Shown: positions 34,371-42,570 of the stretch, in pieces
How positions within the stretch are numbered: position 1 is the first letter of the stretch
Layout: each line of letters begins with the position of its first letter
From: Pseudolysinimonas_A sp947085045
GTDB lineage: Bacteria > Actinomycetota > Actinomycetes > Actinomycetales > Microbacteriaceae
Assembly: GCA_947085045.1 (NCBI GenBank)
Contig: CAMTUU010000008.1
Coordinates: 128,703-192,702 of the forward strand
Direction of reading: 5' to 3'
Length of the DNA stretch: 64,000 nt
The notes under the pieces: generated by a model
Database searches by the model: none
The model's input: only the letters and a program-made list of their open reading frames with translations
What the model was told of the DNA's origin: nothing
Position numbers and translations under genes: made by a program

Positions 34371-35052
34371 CGGACTTCCCAGCCTGCTCGGCGTCGAACG
34401 CGTCGCGGTCGGCGCGGTTGCGCGCAGTGATCCGGATGCCGCGGCGCGCGATGAGCAGCCCGACCCAGATCGAGACCTCCCGGGCGACGAGCGTCGCGGC
34501 GATGACGAGCGGGTTCAGGGCCGTCTCTGCGAAGCCCACCCCCGCACCCGCGATCCAGGTCACCAGCATCAGCATCCCGATCGAGCCGAAGTAGGTGATC
34601 ACGGCGACGAGCAGGCTGCCGAGCACGTGCACCCACCACGGGGCGCGGTTGATCAGCACCACGACGAGCACGAAGCCGATCGTGAAGAACAGCACCGGGA
34701 TCCAGAAGATCGCGTCGGTGATGAAGTCGCCGAACCCGGACGCCGAGCCGGTCAACGAGATGTACGCGGCGCCGACGAGCGCGTAGAGCACCGCGAAGAC
34801 GACGGTACCGACGAGAGCCAGCACCGAGCCGATGATGCGATTGCTGCGCAGCTTCGGGCCGGCGGAGCTGGCGACGTAGACGACGCGCTCGCCACCGGCC
34901 GGCGACGACACCTTCTCATCGGTGAGCGTCGCGGTCGCGGTGGGCGACTCGCTCGTCTCGGCCTCCTCGACCACGATCTCGTCGGGTTCGACCACGATCT
35001 CGTCGGGCACGTCATCGGGCGCCTGCGCGGACTCGTCCTTCGCCTGAGCCAT
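34351..35052 (-). CDS. Membrane protein with acidic N-terminal tail, unknown function
   Basis: This 233-aa protein has an acidic, disordered N-terminus of about 70 residues with a repeated PDEIVVE unit. Four to five hydrophobic helices follow from about 75 to 205, then a charged tail. A GAGAGGAG ribosome site precedes the ATG. The repeated Asp/Glu-Ile-Val-Val segments resemble TVVV segments in the neighbouring 174-aa protein. Function unknown. Confidence 0.78.
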   Translation of the reverse strand: MAQAKDESAQAPDDVPDEIVVEPDEIVVEEAETSESPTATATLTDEKVSSPAGGERVVYVASSAGPKLRSNRIIGSVLALVGTVVFAVLYALVGAAYISLTGSASGFGDFITDAIFWIPVLFFTIGFVLVVVLINRAPWWVHVLGSLLVAVITYFGSIGMLMLVTWIAGAGVGFAETALNPLVIAATLVAREVSIWVGLLIARRGIRITARNRADRDAFDAEQAGKSDGATTA

Positions 35053-35124
35053 CGAGGCTCCTCTCGTCGCCGCCAGCCTAGCTGCCGGAGGCCGTTCAGC
35101 CCGGGAAGCCGGAACCCGCGGCCC

Positions 35125-35649
35125 TCACCCGAAGACGGCGAGGGCGATGGCGATCAGTCCGACGACCGACACCAGGCAGGATGCCGCGCACACGCCGAGC
35201 GCGATCATCCCGATGCGCCGGTCCCGACGGGCGACCGACGGCATCGCGGGGGCGGGGACGCGCGTCGCCTCGACGCCCGGTACAGCGCTCGGCGGGGAGG
35301 GCGGCTCGGGGATCTGCCGCGGCTGGTAGGTCGCGACGGCGCCGGGTCCCACGGCGTCGACCGCGCCGCGCCCGAAACCGGGAGCGACGGGCGGCATCGT
35401 CATCCCGCGACGACGACGTCCGCCCGGGATCGCGAGCCCGGCGGCCGGGGTCTTCGCGCGTTCGCGGGTGACCGCCACGGTGCCCTCGGCGGCGAGGGTC
35501 CGCTCGACCACGACCGTGCGGTCGATCCGCTCCACGACGACCGTCTCGGCCTCCGCCGCGCGGTCGACCACGACGGTCTCCTCCTGCGCCGCGCGATCGC
35601 CGGCCGCGGAGTCGTCGGTCGGGACGTCCGCGTCGTGGCTGCCCGCCAC
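35125..35649 (-). CDS. Single-pass membrane protein with repeated TVVV motifs
   Basis: This 174-aa protein starts at GTG 35649, two bases from the phosphatase stop. Residues about 20-60 contain ETVVVDR, ETVVVER and RTVVVER. A Pro-rich linker and a basic patch follow, then a hydrophobic helix of about 25 residues at the C-terminus. The repeated Thr-Val-Val-Val units in a gene next to PP2C and FHA genes are plausible phosphothreonine sites. No family is recognised. Confidence 0.7.
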   Translation of the reverse strand: MAGSHDADVPTDDSAAGDRAAQEETVVVDRAAEAETVVVERIDRTVVVERTLAAEGTVAVTRERAKTPAAGLAIPGGRRRRGMTMPPVAPGFGRGAVDAVGPGAVATYQPRQIPEPPSPPSAVPGVEATRVPAPAMPSVARRDRRIGMIALGVCAASCLVSVVGLIAIALAVFG

Positions 35650-35651
35650 CC

Positions 35652-36473
35652 TCAGACCTTCAGGGTGTCGGCGGTGTCGTCGAGCGCGCTGCTCGTGACG
35701 CTGCCGGTGGTCGCGTCGACGGCCGAATCGCCGCCGCCGGAGACGACGTCGAGCACGATGACCGAGATGTTGTCGCGTCCGCCGTTCTGGTTCGCGCGGG
35801 CGACGAGCGCCTGCGCGGCCGCTTCCGGTCGCCCGTTCATGGTCAGGACGGCGCGGATGCTCTCGTCGTCGACCTCCGAATGCAGGCCGTCGGAGCAGAT
35901 CAGCAACCGCTCGCCGTTGACGACCGGGAGCAGCCAGCTGTCGGCCATGCTGTCGGCCGCGCCGATCGCCCGGGTGATGACGTTGCGCTCGGGGAAGGTG
36001 TTCAGATCCTCGCGGCGCAGCTCGCCGCGTTCGATCAGCTCCTGCCCGAGCGAGTGGTCGATCGTCAACTGGGCGAGCTCGGAGCCGACGTGACGGTAGA
36101 CCCGGGAGTCGCCGACGTTGAAGACCAGCCAGAACGGCGCTCCCTCGTGCTGCACGAGGGCGAGACCGGAGACCGTGCTGCCCGCGCCGCGGGTCGTGCC
36201 CGAGGCCACCTCGGCGACCTGGTCGTCGGCGTCGAGCAGCGCGTCGCGGACATCCTCGAGGCTCGCGTGGTCGGCGCCGAGCAGCCGGGCGCGGAAGGCG
36301 TCGACGACGGCGGCGCTGGCCCGGTCCCCGGCCTCGTAGCCGCCCATCCCGTCGGCGACGAGGAACACCGGAACCTCGGCGAGGTAGGAGTCCTCGTTGA
36401 CCGTGCGCTTGAGTCCGGGATCCGTCACGGCCGCGACGGCGAGCTGGAGGCCGCCTGGAGTGAGAGTCGTCAC
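35652..36473 (-). CDS. PP2C-family Ser/Thr protein phosphatase
   Basis: This 273-aa protein starts at GTG 36473, overlapping the FHA gene stop by four bases. All PP2C metal-binding motifs are present: NEDSY, FLVADGMGGYEAG, NVGDSRVY, LLICSDGLH and GGRDNISVIVLD. It should dephosphorylate targets of the Ser/Thr kinase encoded about 12 kb upstream in the same cluster. A Thr/Ser-rich tail follows the catalytic domain; no membrane helix is visible, so it acts in the cytoplasm. Confidence 0.92.
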   Translation of the reverse strand: MTTLTPGGLQLAVAAVTDPGLKRTVNEDSYLAEVPVFLVADGMGGYEAGDRASAAVVDAFRARLLGADHASLEDVRDALLDADDQVAEVASGTTRGAGSTVSGLALVQHEGAPFWLVFNVGDSRVYRHVGSELAQLTIDHSLGQELIERGELRREDLNTFPERNVITRAIGAADSMADSWLLPVVNGERLLICSDGLHSEVDDESIRAVLTMNGRPEAAAQALVARANQNGGRDNISVIVLDVVSGGGDSAVDATTGSVTSSALDDTADTLKV

Positions 36474-37681
36474 GGCGTCGCGTCGTCCTCGCCGGCGGCG
36501 ATCCGCATCCCGACCTTGCCGAGCACGAAGCGGTCGGTGACGGGCGCCGAGGCACCGGGCTCGAGGAGGTGCTCGGTGCCGTCGGCCTCGATGACGATGA
36601 CGCCGTTCGTGGCGTTGAGGTCGGTGACCGTCCACGCGCCGTCGGCGAGCTCGAGGCGAGCGTGCACCTTCGACAACGTGCGCGTCGCGTCGGGAACGGC
36701 GAGCTCCTGACCGCCCGCGCCCGCGCCGTCGGGTCGACGGCCGAGGGTGATCCGGCTTGCGGTGAGCCGGAACGACCCGCCGCCGTCGACGACGAGACGC
36801 CACGGCACGACCGGACGGCGGTCGACGACGACGGTGCGGTCGAGTTCGTCGGCGGCGTCCTCGGGTGCGATGGGCGGTTCGGCGGCGGGCGGTTGGGCTG
36901 CGGACGGTTGGGCTGCGGGCGGTTCGGCGGCGGGCGGTTGGGCTGCCGGCGGAGAAGCGACCGGCGGGCGGTCGAGCGGAGCCCAGGGCTGCGCAGGGAG
37001 TTCGGCAGGCGCGACCGGCGGTGCCGCGGCGAGGGGCGGGGGCGTCGTGAGCCCCGGCGGAGGCGTGATGATGCCCGGGGGCGGGGTGATCAGCGCGGGC
37101 GGCGGCGGCGGCAGGATCGGGGTGGCGGGGGCTGCGGCGGCAGGCACGGCCGGAGGTGCCGGCGGGGCCGGGGGCACCACGAGCGGGGGAGGCGCGACTC
37201 CCGCGGCCGGGGCGGGCGTCAGCGGCTCGGGCGGCTGAGGAGTGCTCACGGCGAAAGCGTAACCGGAGCGCGGCGTGACCGACGAGGCGATCCGCTCCTG
37301 CAGCGCGGGGTCGGCGGCGCCCGCGCCCTGGGCCAGCAGCGTCGCCCAGACCGGCGGCAGCACGATCGCGAGCGCCGTGCTGCCGGCACCGCGACCGAAG
37401 TGCGTGTTGAGCCGGGACGCGGCGACCGCCTTCAGGTACAGCCCGTAGAACTGCACGACCGGAACGAGGTAGAACACGACCGACCACGGCGGCACCCCGC
37501 CGAGGCGGAGGATCTCGGCCTCGTTGAGCAGCGGCACCCATGCCTTCCAGCTCTCGGTGCCGAGCCGCGCGAACACCTTCGCGAGCATGACGGCGTACCA
37601 GACGTAGGCGGCGATCCCGACGAGCAGGGTCACCCCCCACAGCACGAACAGGGGGGTGAGATCGTACGAGGACGGGGTCAT
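36470..37681 (-). CDS. Membrane-linked FHA-domain protein (DUF5684-like plus FHA)
   Basis: This 403-aa protein begins with about three hydrophobic segments (residues 10-33, 65-85, 100-120) resembling DUF5684. A Pro/Ala-rich linker (about 145-275) follows, including five near-identical PPAAQ/PPAAE pentapeptides. An FHA domain lies at about 305-395 with ITLGRR, LSKVHARL and NATNG in place of the usual STNGT. A DRTVVVDRR segment just before the FHA domain is a possible phosphosite for intramolecular FHA binding. It overlaps the PP2C gene. Confidence 0.82.
   Translation of the reverse strand: MTPSSYDLTPLFVLWGVTLLVGIAAYVWYAVMLAKVFARLGTESWKAWVPLLNEAEILRLGGVPPWSVVFYLVPVVQFYGLYLKAVAASRLNTHFGRGAGSTALAIVLPPVWATLLAQGAGAADPALQERIASSVTPRSGYAFAVSTPQPPEPLTPAPAAGVAPPPLVVPPAPPAPPAVPAAAAPATPILPPPPPALITPPPGIITPPPGLTTPPPLAAAPPVAPAELPAQPWAPLDRPPVASPPAAQPPAAEPPAAQPSAAQPPAAEPPIAPEDAADELDRTVVVDRRPVVPWRLVVDGGGSFRLTASRITLGRRPDGAGAGGQELAVPDATRTLSKVHARLELADGAWTVTDLNATNGVIVIEADGTEHLLEPGASAPVTDRFVLGKVGMRIAAGEDDATP
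36872..36946 (-). repeat. Five 15-bp tandem units coding a Pro-Ala linker
   Basis: Five consecutive 15-base units (GGCGGTTSGGCKGCS-like on the plus strand) encode the PPAAQ/PPAAE/PSAAQ pentapeptides of the FHA protein linker. Copy-number variation between strains is likely. Confidence 0.75.
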
Positions 37682-40224
37682 GGGCGCGGGGCCTTTCGGA
37701 GGAGCGGGACGCGTCGCTCGAGCGTCTCACGGGACGCGCCGAGATCGCGCAGGAGGGAAGCCGGGGCGATCACCGCGAGCAGCCGACGATTCCAGGAGAC
37801 GCCGGCGGCGAGCTCGCGGCGCTCCTCGTCGACGAGGAGCCAGGATGCCGTGCTCGCCGCCCGTTCGGGCGGATGCTCGGCGAAGACGGCCCGGTCGACG
37901 GCGGTGGCGAGGGCGAGGGCCCGCGGCCGGTCGATGGCCCGCGCGATCCCGGTGCGGCTCGTGCGCTCGGGGACGTCGAACCCCAGGTCGACGTAGCCCG
38001 CGACCAGTTCCGTCCAGGCGCCGACCATGCTCACCTCCGGGATCGATGCGTCCCGGCGGGAGCGGCGGCGCACGACCTTCGCGATCGCCAGCACCAGCAC
38101 CGGCAGCACGAGCAGCAGCAGGGTGAGCCCCACCGAGCCCGCGACCAGGAGGATCGGCAGCAGCGTCTCCCACCAGCCCGGCTGCGGGGCGGGCACGTCG
38201 TCGGGCGACTCGGAGTCGTCACGCTGCGCCTGCGGCGGGTCGAGCGGGTCGCTCGCCGACTGGTCGGGCGTCGTCGGGTTCTCGGGCAGCTTCTCGCCAT
38301 CGGTGATCGTGAGCGGCGAGACCTCGTACTGCGGCGTCGCATCGAGCACCGTCCAGCCACCCGTGGCCGACGCGACCTCGACCCAGGCGCTGACGTTCGC
38401 CCCCGTGCAGACGTCGACGCAGACCGGCACTCCCGGTGAGGGCTCGGGGGTGGTCAGCCTCACGCCGACGACGACCCGCGAGTCGAAGCCGAGGTAGCGG
38501 GCGAGCAGGGCGGCGGCGACGGCGAACTGCTCGTCGTCGCCGACGGCGGCGACGAGCGCATCCTCGTCGGCCCCGTCGCCGGCCCGGCGCTGCTGGGCGG
38601 TGAGGTCGGTGAACAGGGCCTCGATGCGGGCCGCCGAGTGACCCGAGCGACTGCTCAGGAACCCGTAGTCGGCGCGGGACTGCAGATCGGCGATCCAGGC
38701 CGCCGAGCCGTCGCCGTCGGTGACCGAATGACTCAGGTACCCGCGGGCGCGGAGCCGCTCGACGAGTTCGGTCAGGCCCGCCCCCGTGCGCGGCACGGCC
38801 TGCAGCTCCACCCATTCGGCGAGCCCCGGGTAGGCGTCGGCGGAGATCCGCGCCTCGGTGCCCTGCTCGCCCGGGAAGTCCGCCGCGGCCTGCTCGGACC
38901 CGGCGGTCACGGTGTAGCCGTCGCCGGGCAGAAGACCCAGGTCGTTCCCAGCCGCCGCGACGTCGATCGCCGAGCCGCTCGCCGCGTCGAGGTAGAAGCC
39001 GTCGGCGAGCAGCGCGGCGCGTGCACCCTGGAATCCGGGGGCCGCGCCGATTCCGGCCGGCACGGGCAACCAGATCCCCCGGTAGCCGTCGCCGATCGTG
39101 AACCGCAGCTCGGGTCCGTTGCCGGCCGCTCCTCCGGGCAGCCTCACGTAACGCACACCGCCCCCCGCCGCGTCGTCAGCGGCGGAGACCCGGAACTGGT
39201 TGCCGTCGTAGGCGTCGAGCGTCGCGATCCGCACGCGATCGACCCCCTCAGCGCCGGAGACCGTGAACAACTCGGCCGCGAGCCCCGCGTCGGTGAACCA
39301 GGCGCGGTAGCCGGCGAGCGGGCTCGGCTGCTGCCGCACGACGAGCAACGGGTCAACGTCGTCGCGCAGCGCCTGGCGGGGGGCGATGCCCTGCGCGAGC
39401 GGCGCGAGGGCAAGGCCGGCGATCAGGGCGACGACGACGAGCAGGATGCCGGCGAACTGCCGGCGGAGCCGCAGCGCGAGGGTCTGCGCCCCCTGGCGCA
39501 CCGACGTCGACTGGGCCTGCGCCGCGCGGAGCGCCGCGGTCCGGCGCAACCGCGCGCGAGCGACGAGCCAGAGCACCGAGAGCAGCACGAGCAGCACGCC
39601 GAGCAGCACCTGGCGCGGCGCCGGGAGGCGGAATTCGCCGAGCGCGAACGCCGACCCGGTCGTCGAGCCGCCGAACACGATCCCGAACGCGGTCAGCACG
39701 ACGACGACCCCCGCGGCCCCCGCGGTACCTGGGGCCTCCCGGGAGATCAGGAAGGCCCCGACCGCGGAGCCGGCGACGACGAGCACGAAGAACGGTACGA
39801 GGACCGCCTGGTAGTCGCCGAGAGGCAGGCTGAGGGTCAGCAACTGCTTCCAGCCGAGCACGATCCCGACGACCCCGTCGCGCACGCCGCGCAGCACCCC
39901 GATCGGCGAGGACAGCGCCGACGGGATGGCGACCGGCACCACCAGCAGCAGGTAGCCGAGACCCACGAGCGGCGGGATGCTCCACGTCTGCCAGCGCAGC
40001 GCGCGCACGAGCAGCACGACGCCGATGCCGAGCGCCGCGCCGACGCCGGCCACGATCAGGAGGCGCGGGGTGCGATAGATCTCCCACGCGGACGCGGTCG
40101 CGAGGGCGACGCCGGCGAGCAGGTAGAGCATGCCCCCGACGAGCAGCGCGCCGCCCGCGCGCGACGGCACACCGGCCGCGAGCCGGGTCGAGGCGGGGAG
40201 GAGCGGGGGGGCGGCGTGACTCAT
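37678..40224 (-). CDS. Transglutaminase-like membrane protein, catalytic Cys and His missing
   Basis: This 848-aa TgpA-type protein has about six N-terminal helices (residues 25-215), another near 280, a large extracellular region with a transglutaminase-like domain (about 540-640), one more helix (about 690-715) and a cytoplasmic tail. In active relatives the core reads G-x-C-E-x-F-A, H-A-W-V and D-x-T-P. Here these are GDDEQFA (about 561), SAWVEV (about 610) and LDATPQ (about 626). The nucleophilic Cys and the His are therefore replaced while Asp remains. It is probably a non-catalytic scaffold or binding protein. Its ATG overlaps the DUF58 stop. Confidence 0.88.
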   Translation of the reverse strand: MSHAAPPLLPASTRLAAGVPSRAGGALLVGGMLYLLAGVALATASAWEIYRTPRLLIVAGVGAALGIGVVLLVRALRWQTWSIPPLVGLGYLLLVVPVAIPSALSSPIGVLRGVRDGVVGIVLGWKQLLTLSLPLGDYQAVLVPFFVLVVAGSAVGAFLISREAPGTAGAAGVVVVLTAFGIVFGGSTTGSAFALGEFRLPAPRQVLLGVLLVLLSVLWLVARARLRRTAALRAAQAQSTSVRQGAQTLALRLRRQFAGILLVVVALIAGLALAPLAQGIAPRQALRDDVDPLLVVRQQPSPLAGYRAWFTDAGLAAELFTVSGAEGVDRVRIATLDAYDGNQFRVSAADDAAGGGVRYVRLPGGAAGNGPELRFTIGDGYRGIWLPVPAGIGAAPGFQGARAALLADGFYLDAASGSAIDVAAAGNDLGLLPGDGYTVTAGSEQAAADFPGEQGTEARISADAYPGLAEWVELQAVPRTGAGLTELVERLRARGYLSHSVTDGDGSAAWIADLQSRADYGFLSSRSGHSAARIEALFTDLTAQQRRAGDGADEDALVAAVGDDEQFAVAAALLARYLGFDSRVVVGVRLTTPEPSPGVPVCVDVCTGANVSAWVEVASATGGWTVLDATPQYEVSPLTITDGEKLPENPTTPDQSASDPLDPPQAQRDDSESPDDVPAPQPGWWETLLPILLVAGSVGLTLLLLVLPVLVLAIAKVVRRRSRRDASIPEVSMVGAWTELVAGYVDLGFDVPERTSRTGIARAIDRPRALALATAVDRAVFAEHPPERAASTASWLLVDEERRELAAGVSWNRRLLAVIAPASLLRDLGASRETLERRVPLLRKAPRP

Positions 40225-41567
40225 CGCACCGCCCCGCGGGCCATCATGTTCTTGAGGTCGTCGAGCGTGCCGATGGTCAGCACCGTCAGCTCCTGCGCCG
40301 AGCGCAGACTCGGCTCCGCGCCCGTTTCGGCCCGCACGGCGACGACGGTCACCTGCGACGGGAAGCCGAAGGCGGCGGCGCGCAGCCGGGTCAGCTCGAC
40401 CTGCGATCCGGTCACCAGGAACGCGATCGAGAGCTCCGGGAACGACTGCACGGTGAGCCGGGTCACGTCCTCCAGCGGCATCGCGTTCTCGCTCGACCCC
40501 AAGCCGGCGAACCCGTCGAGCAGACGCTTCGTCGTCAGCGTCGACAGGGTCTGGATCGACCGCACGTTCTCGCGCCAAAACTCCGGGATGTCGGCGCTGG
40601 CGCTGACGAGCACGTCGCGCCCGTCGCGCACGCCCTGCACGCCGAGCGACGCGGCGGCGCTCAGCGCCATCTCGAACTCGTCGTCGGACGAGTATCCCGT
40701 CCCCCCGAGGTCGACGATGATCGCGATGCGCGAGTGCCGGGTCTCCTCGTACTGGCGCACCATCAGCTTCCCGGTCTTCGCCGTCGACTTCCAGTGCACG
40801 TGCCGGTAGGAATCCCCCGGCACGTATTCGCGCAGCGCGTGGAACGAGAGGTCGGCATCCACGATGTCGCTGGTCGGCGACCCCTCGAGATCTTTGACCA
40901 AGCCGGCGCTGGTCGACGGGATGGGCACGGTGACGGGGTGCACGTAGATGTGCTGCACGCCGGGCCAGGCGTGCTCGCGGCGGAGGATCCCCACCGGGTC
41001 GCCTCGGCCGACCGTCATCGGGCCCACCTGGATGACGCCTCGGCGCTGGGCGGAGATCGCGAGTGACTCGCGGTGACCGAGGCCGCCGCGCAGGAGCGGC
41101 ACATGCACCTCGACGAGTCCGGGACCGACCGGGATGTCGACGACGCCGGGCAGCGCGACCCGGGTGCTGCGATTGACGATGTCGAGGCTGCCGGTCACTT
41201 CGGAACCCGCGACGACGCGGTCCTTCGTGAGCTCCAGTCGGATGCCGTAGTCGTGCGCGCCGAGCAGGAACGGCACGCTCAGCAGCAGGAGCACGACCGC
41301 GATGGTCGCGACCACCCAGCCTTCGACGAGGCCGAAACCGACCCCGCCGGCGACGCCGACCACGGCGATCGCGGCGAGCAGCCCGCCGGCCGGTGTCACC
41401 GTCGTGCGCAGCCAGCCGCCGACCACGAGCACTCCCGTGCGCACCCGCCGCAACGCTCGCCGACCCCAGAACACGCTCGCCGCCACCCCGGTGCGCGTGA
41501 GCGTGAACCGGGTGACGGTGTGCGAGCCGCGGGTGCGGCCCAGCTGGGATCTGGTCTCGGTGCTCAT
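40221..41567 (-). CDS. DUF58-family protein, MoxR partner
   Basis: This 448-aa protein has two hydrophobic helices near residues 60-100, an immunoglobulin-like region, and the DUF58/vWA-like core marked by LREYVPGDSYRHVHWKSTAK and IIVDLGG. DUF58 proteins accompany MoxR ATPases and transglutaminase-like proteins in many actinomycetes, probably in metal- or chaperone-dependent envelope assembly. Its ATG lies 13 bases from the moxR stop, and its stop overlaps the transglutaminase-like gene. Confidence 0.9.
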   Translation of the reverse strand: MSTETRSQLGRTRGSHTVTRFTLTRTGVAASVFWGRRALRRVRTGVLVVGGWLRTTVTPAGGLLAAIAVVGVAGGVGFGLVEGWVVATIAVVLLLLSVPFLLGAHDYGIRLELTKDRVVAGSEVTGSLDIVNRSTRVALPGVVDIPVGPGLVEVHVPLLRGGLGHRESLAISAQRRGVIQVGPMTVGRGDPVGILRREHAWPGVQHIYVHPVTVPIPSTSAGLVKDLEGSPTSDIVDADLSFHALREYVPGDSYRHVHWKSTAKTGKLMVRQYEETRHSRIAIIVDLGGTGYSSDDEFEMALSAAASLGVQGVRDGRDVLVSASADIPEFWRENVRSIQTLSTLTTKRLLDGFAGLGSSENAMPLEDVTRLTVQSFPELSIAFLVTGSQVELTRLRAAAFGFPSQVTVVAVRAETGAEPSLRSAQELTVLTIGTLDDLKNMMARGAVR

Positions 41568-41579
41568 CGGATGCTGCGC

Positions 41580-42545
41580 TTACGCGGCGCCGTTCTCCAC
41601 CGGCGGGGCGACGTCGAGCAGCACCTGGCCGACGACATCCACGGCTGTCACGCCGTCGAACTCGGCCTCCGGCTCGAGGATCATGCGGTGCGCGAGCGTC
41701 GGCACCGCGAGGTCGCGCACGTCGTCGGGCGTGACGAAGGTGCGTCCCCGCGACGCGGCCCAGGTCATCGCGATGCGGGCGAACGCGATCGCCCCACGCA
41801 CGCTGACGCCCAGCTTCACCTCGGTGGCCCGGCGCGTGGCATCCACGAGTCGCATGATGTAGTCCGACACCAGCGGGCTCGTGTGCACCTCGCGGGCCAT
41901 GTCGGTCATCGTGACCAGCCGCTCGGTGTCGACGATGCCGGGCGGCTCGTGCTTGACCGTGCCGACGTTCTGCAGGATGCGCAGCGTCGCCGCCTCGTCG
42001 GGGTAGCCGATCGAGGTGCGGATCATGAAGCGGTCGAGCTGCGCCTCGGGCAGGCGGTAGGTGCCGGCCTGCTCGACGGGGTTCTGCGTCGCGATCACCA
42101 GGAACGGTCGTCCGACCGGCCGGGTGACGCCGTCGACGGTGACGTTGCCCTCCTCCATGACCTCCAACAGCGCCGACTGGGTCTTCGGGCTCGCCCGGTT
42201 GATCTCGTCGGCGAGCACGACGTTGGCGAAGATCGGCCCCGCGTGGAACTGGAACTCGCCCCTCTTCTGGTCGTAGACGGTGATGCCGGTCACGTCGCCG
42301 GGCAGCAGGTCGGGGGTGAACTGGATGCGCGAACCGGTGCCCTTCACCGTCGCCGAGAGCGCGCGGGCGAGCGCCGTCTTCCCGGTTCCGGGCACGTCCT
42401 CGAGCAACACGTGGCCCTCGCTCAGCGCCGCCGCGAGCACCAGCTCGACGACGTGACGCTTGCCGAGCACCGCCTGCTCCACGTTGTCGGCGAGCAGGCC
42501 GAACGTCTCGGCGAACCAGGACGCCTGTTCGGGCGCGATCGTCAT
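41580..42545 (-). CDS. MoxR-family AAA+ ATPase
   Basis: This 321-aa protein starts at ATG 42545 after an AGAGGA site. It has Walker A DVPGTGKTAL, Walker B VVLADEINRA, a sensor region ATQNPVEQAGTY and an arginine-finger stretch LDRFM. MoxR ATPases act as chaperones that load cofactors or assemble partner vWA/DUF58 proteins, here the DUF58 protein immediately downstream. It lies 25 bases after the giant Ig-like gene. Confidence 0.93.
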   Translation of the reverse strand: MTIAPEQASWFAETFGLLADNVEQAVLGKRHVVELVLAAALSEGHVLLEDVPGTGKTALARALSATVKGTGSRIQFTPDLLPGDVTGITVYDQKRGEFQFHAGPIFANVVLADEINRASPKTQSALLEVMEEGNVTVDGVTRPVGRPFLVIATQNPVEQAGTYRLPEAQLDRFMIRTSIGYPDEAATLRILQNVGTVKHEPPGIVDTERLVTMTDMAREVHTSPLVSDYIMRLVDATRRATEVKLGVSVRGAIAFARIAMTWAASRGRTFVTPDDVRDLAVPTLAHRMILEPEAEFDGVTAVDVVGQVLLDVAPPVENGAA

Positions 42546-42570
42546 TGCTGTCCTCTCGGGGTGGATCGGG

